Assembly: GCA_024695475.1 (NCBI GenBank)
Contig: JAILIC010000009.1
Location: 1 to 33,071, forward strand
Direction: 5' to 3'
DNA: 33,071 nt
Source of the DNA: Treponema sp.
GTDB lineage: Bacteria > Spirochaetota > Spirochaetia > Treponematales > Treponemataceae
Shown here: positions 32,114-33,071 of the stretch, one piece after another
Numbering within the stretch: the stretch's first letter is position 1
How the letters are laid out: each line of letters starts with the position of its first letter
Notes under the pieces: model-generated
Databases searched by the model: none
Told to the model about the DNA's origin: nothing
The model's input: only the letters and a program-made list of their open reading frames with translations
Translations under genes and position numbers: made by a program

Positions 32114-33037
32114 CTATTCCATCTTCACTTTTTCATAAAAGTCAGAAAGCTTCAGTGGTATCAAACCTCTTTTTTCTATACCAGCAATAACTTCAGGGCT
32201 ATCCATATCATCATAAATAAGTACGAAACCGGTATCCTTCAAATGCTTTTGTAACATGCCACCATGTTTAAATACCAGTTGACCAAGCTTTAGTGCCGTA
32301 TCCGTATCATTTTGTATTTTAAATCCAAAAGCAAACAATGACCCTGCCAATTTTTTTGTTAATGGTGCTTTTGATTTTTTGCCAAACAAATCTTTAATTT
32401 TGTTCATATTTTCTTTATTATGACGAGAGATTTCACGTTGCTCAATATATTTTTCAACAGACAACTTTGTTGATTTATAGGTGCTCAGTAACGTATCAAT
32501 AGTAATACCTTGCTCTTCACAAAATGCCTTGGTCAACAACATTGTCATCATAGCATCATCACATGAGCGGTGGGCCTTAAGTCCTGCTCTGTCAATGTGA
32601 TACCGATCACACCAATCTTCAAGCGTATGCGACTCATTCTTTGCAAGTTTTAGTACTGCTGCAATATCAAAAGCCGCAAAGTTAAAAATATCAAACTCAT
32701 ACCGCTCACAGGCATATACCAAAAAGCCAACATCATTTGGAGAACTAAAGCCTATCACACGTCTATCAGGAGCTTCGAGTAACTTTTTCAAATTTGGGTA
32801 AAAAGACTCAAAATTTGGCTGTGCCCTAAAATAATCCTTTGAATATGACAGCGGGCATTTATTCTTAGGCGAAAACAAATACCAGTCAAACTCGGTTTCG
32901 GGATTCATAACTACATCGTCTGTATCCAATACAGAAAATGAGGCATCTGTCAAAACATATCCAAAAGAGCACATCTTGCCATTTCCATCAAAACAATTTG
33001 CACACTCAATATCGAAAAATAAATATGATTTATCCAT
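32114..33037 (-). CDS. DnaQ-like 3'-5' exonuclease with BRCT-like C-terminus
   Basis: The ATG at 33037 was chosen (307 aa). A TTG at 33067 is an alternative near the window edge. The N-terminal 180 residues have DEDDh-type exonuclease motifs: FFDIECAN (Exo I), SPNDVGFL (Exo II region) and HRSCDDAMM (Exo III). The C-terminal about 85 residues (AGSLFAFGFKIQNDT to LKLSDFYEKV) resemble a BRCT domain, an arrangement also seen in some epsilon-like nucleases. Its substrate is unknown. Repair or RNA turnover are both possible. GGAG lies 11 nt upstream, and the GGDEF gene follows after 4 bp. Confidence 0.8.
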   Translation of the reverse strand: MDKSYLFFDIECANCFDGNGKMCSFGYVLTDASFSVLDTDDVVMNPETEFDWYLFSPKNKCPLSYSKDYFRAQPNFESFYPNLKKLLEAPDRRVIGFSSPNDVGFLVYACERYEFDIFNFAAFDIAAVLKLAKNESHTLEDWCDRYHIDRAGLKAHRSCDDAMMTMLLTKAFCEEQGITIDTLLSTYKSTKLSVEKYIEQREISRHNKENMNKIKDLFGKKSKAPLTKKLAGSLFAFGFKIQNDTDTALKLGQLVFKHGGMLQKHLKDTGFVLIYDDMDSPEVIAGIEKRGLIPLKLSDFYEKVKME

Positions 33038-33071
33038 AGTAAAATACGCTCCAAAAAAATCTAGCAAACGT

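Noticed and set aside
1..33071. tRNA or rRNA genes and insertion sequences.
   Set aside because: No cloverleaf-like, rRNA-conserved or transposase-coding segments with terminal inverted repeats were recognised in either strand.

Overview
The window looks like chromosome from a spirochaete, most likely a Treponema. This rests on low G+C DNA, a MurA with Asp in place of the catalytic Cys, a soluble [FeFe]-hydrogenase-like chemoreceptor, a FlhG/MinD-type ATPase and a small peptide with the CheY-binding signature of FliM. Species cannot be settled from the window alone. No tRNA, rRNA, transposase or CRISPR array was seen.

Positions 1-2.6 kb form an accessory-looking block on the minus strand: a gene running off the left edge, a 30-codon gene for a FliM-N-like peptide, a PcfJ-like gene and an unknown 208-aa gene. 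Each has its own promoter, and three of these promoters are near-copies. A 22-bp tandem array (2718-2880) separates the block from pepT and murA on the plus strand. Next come two overlapping minus-strand genes for unknown membrane proteins (5.7-8.4 kb), and then a 390-bp AT-rich gap with three perfect DnaA boxes, a possible replication origin or DnaA-binding locus.

From 8.8 to 17.5 kb there is a STAS/zinc-ribbon protein, an SDR enzyme, a TrmJ-like tRNA methyltransferase, a bacterial enhancer-binding-type AAA+ protein without a DNA-binding domain, and a minus-strand cluster ctp-rsmE-tagA. That cluster is transcribed divergently from a FlhG-like ATPase gene followed by lgt. From 17.5 to 25.3 kb lie a DUF362 ferredoxin-like protein, the hydrogenase-chemoreceptor fusion, a predicted outer-membrane protein coupled to class III fructose-bisphosphatase, and a Y-family polymerase gene coupled to a previously unlisted 59-aa YolD-like gene.

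From 25.3 kb to the end, a tctC-tctB-tctA tricarboxylate-transporter operon is divergent from trpB-trpA. There are no other trp genes in the window, so indole salvage is possible. A diguanylate cyclase and a DnaQ-like exonuclease close the window.

A recurring feature is that several genes (ctp, the FlhG-like gene, the SDR gene, trmJ, the PcfJ-like gene and the 316-aa membrane protein gene) start 6-7 nt after a good -10 hexamer and lack a Shine-Dalgarno sequence, as expected for leaderless mRNAs.
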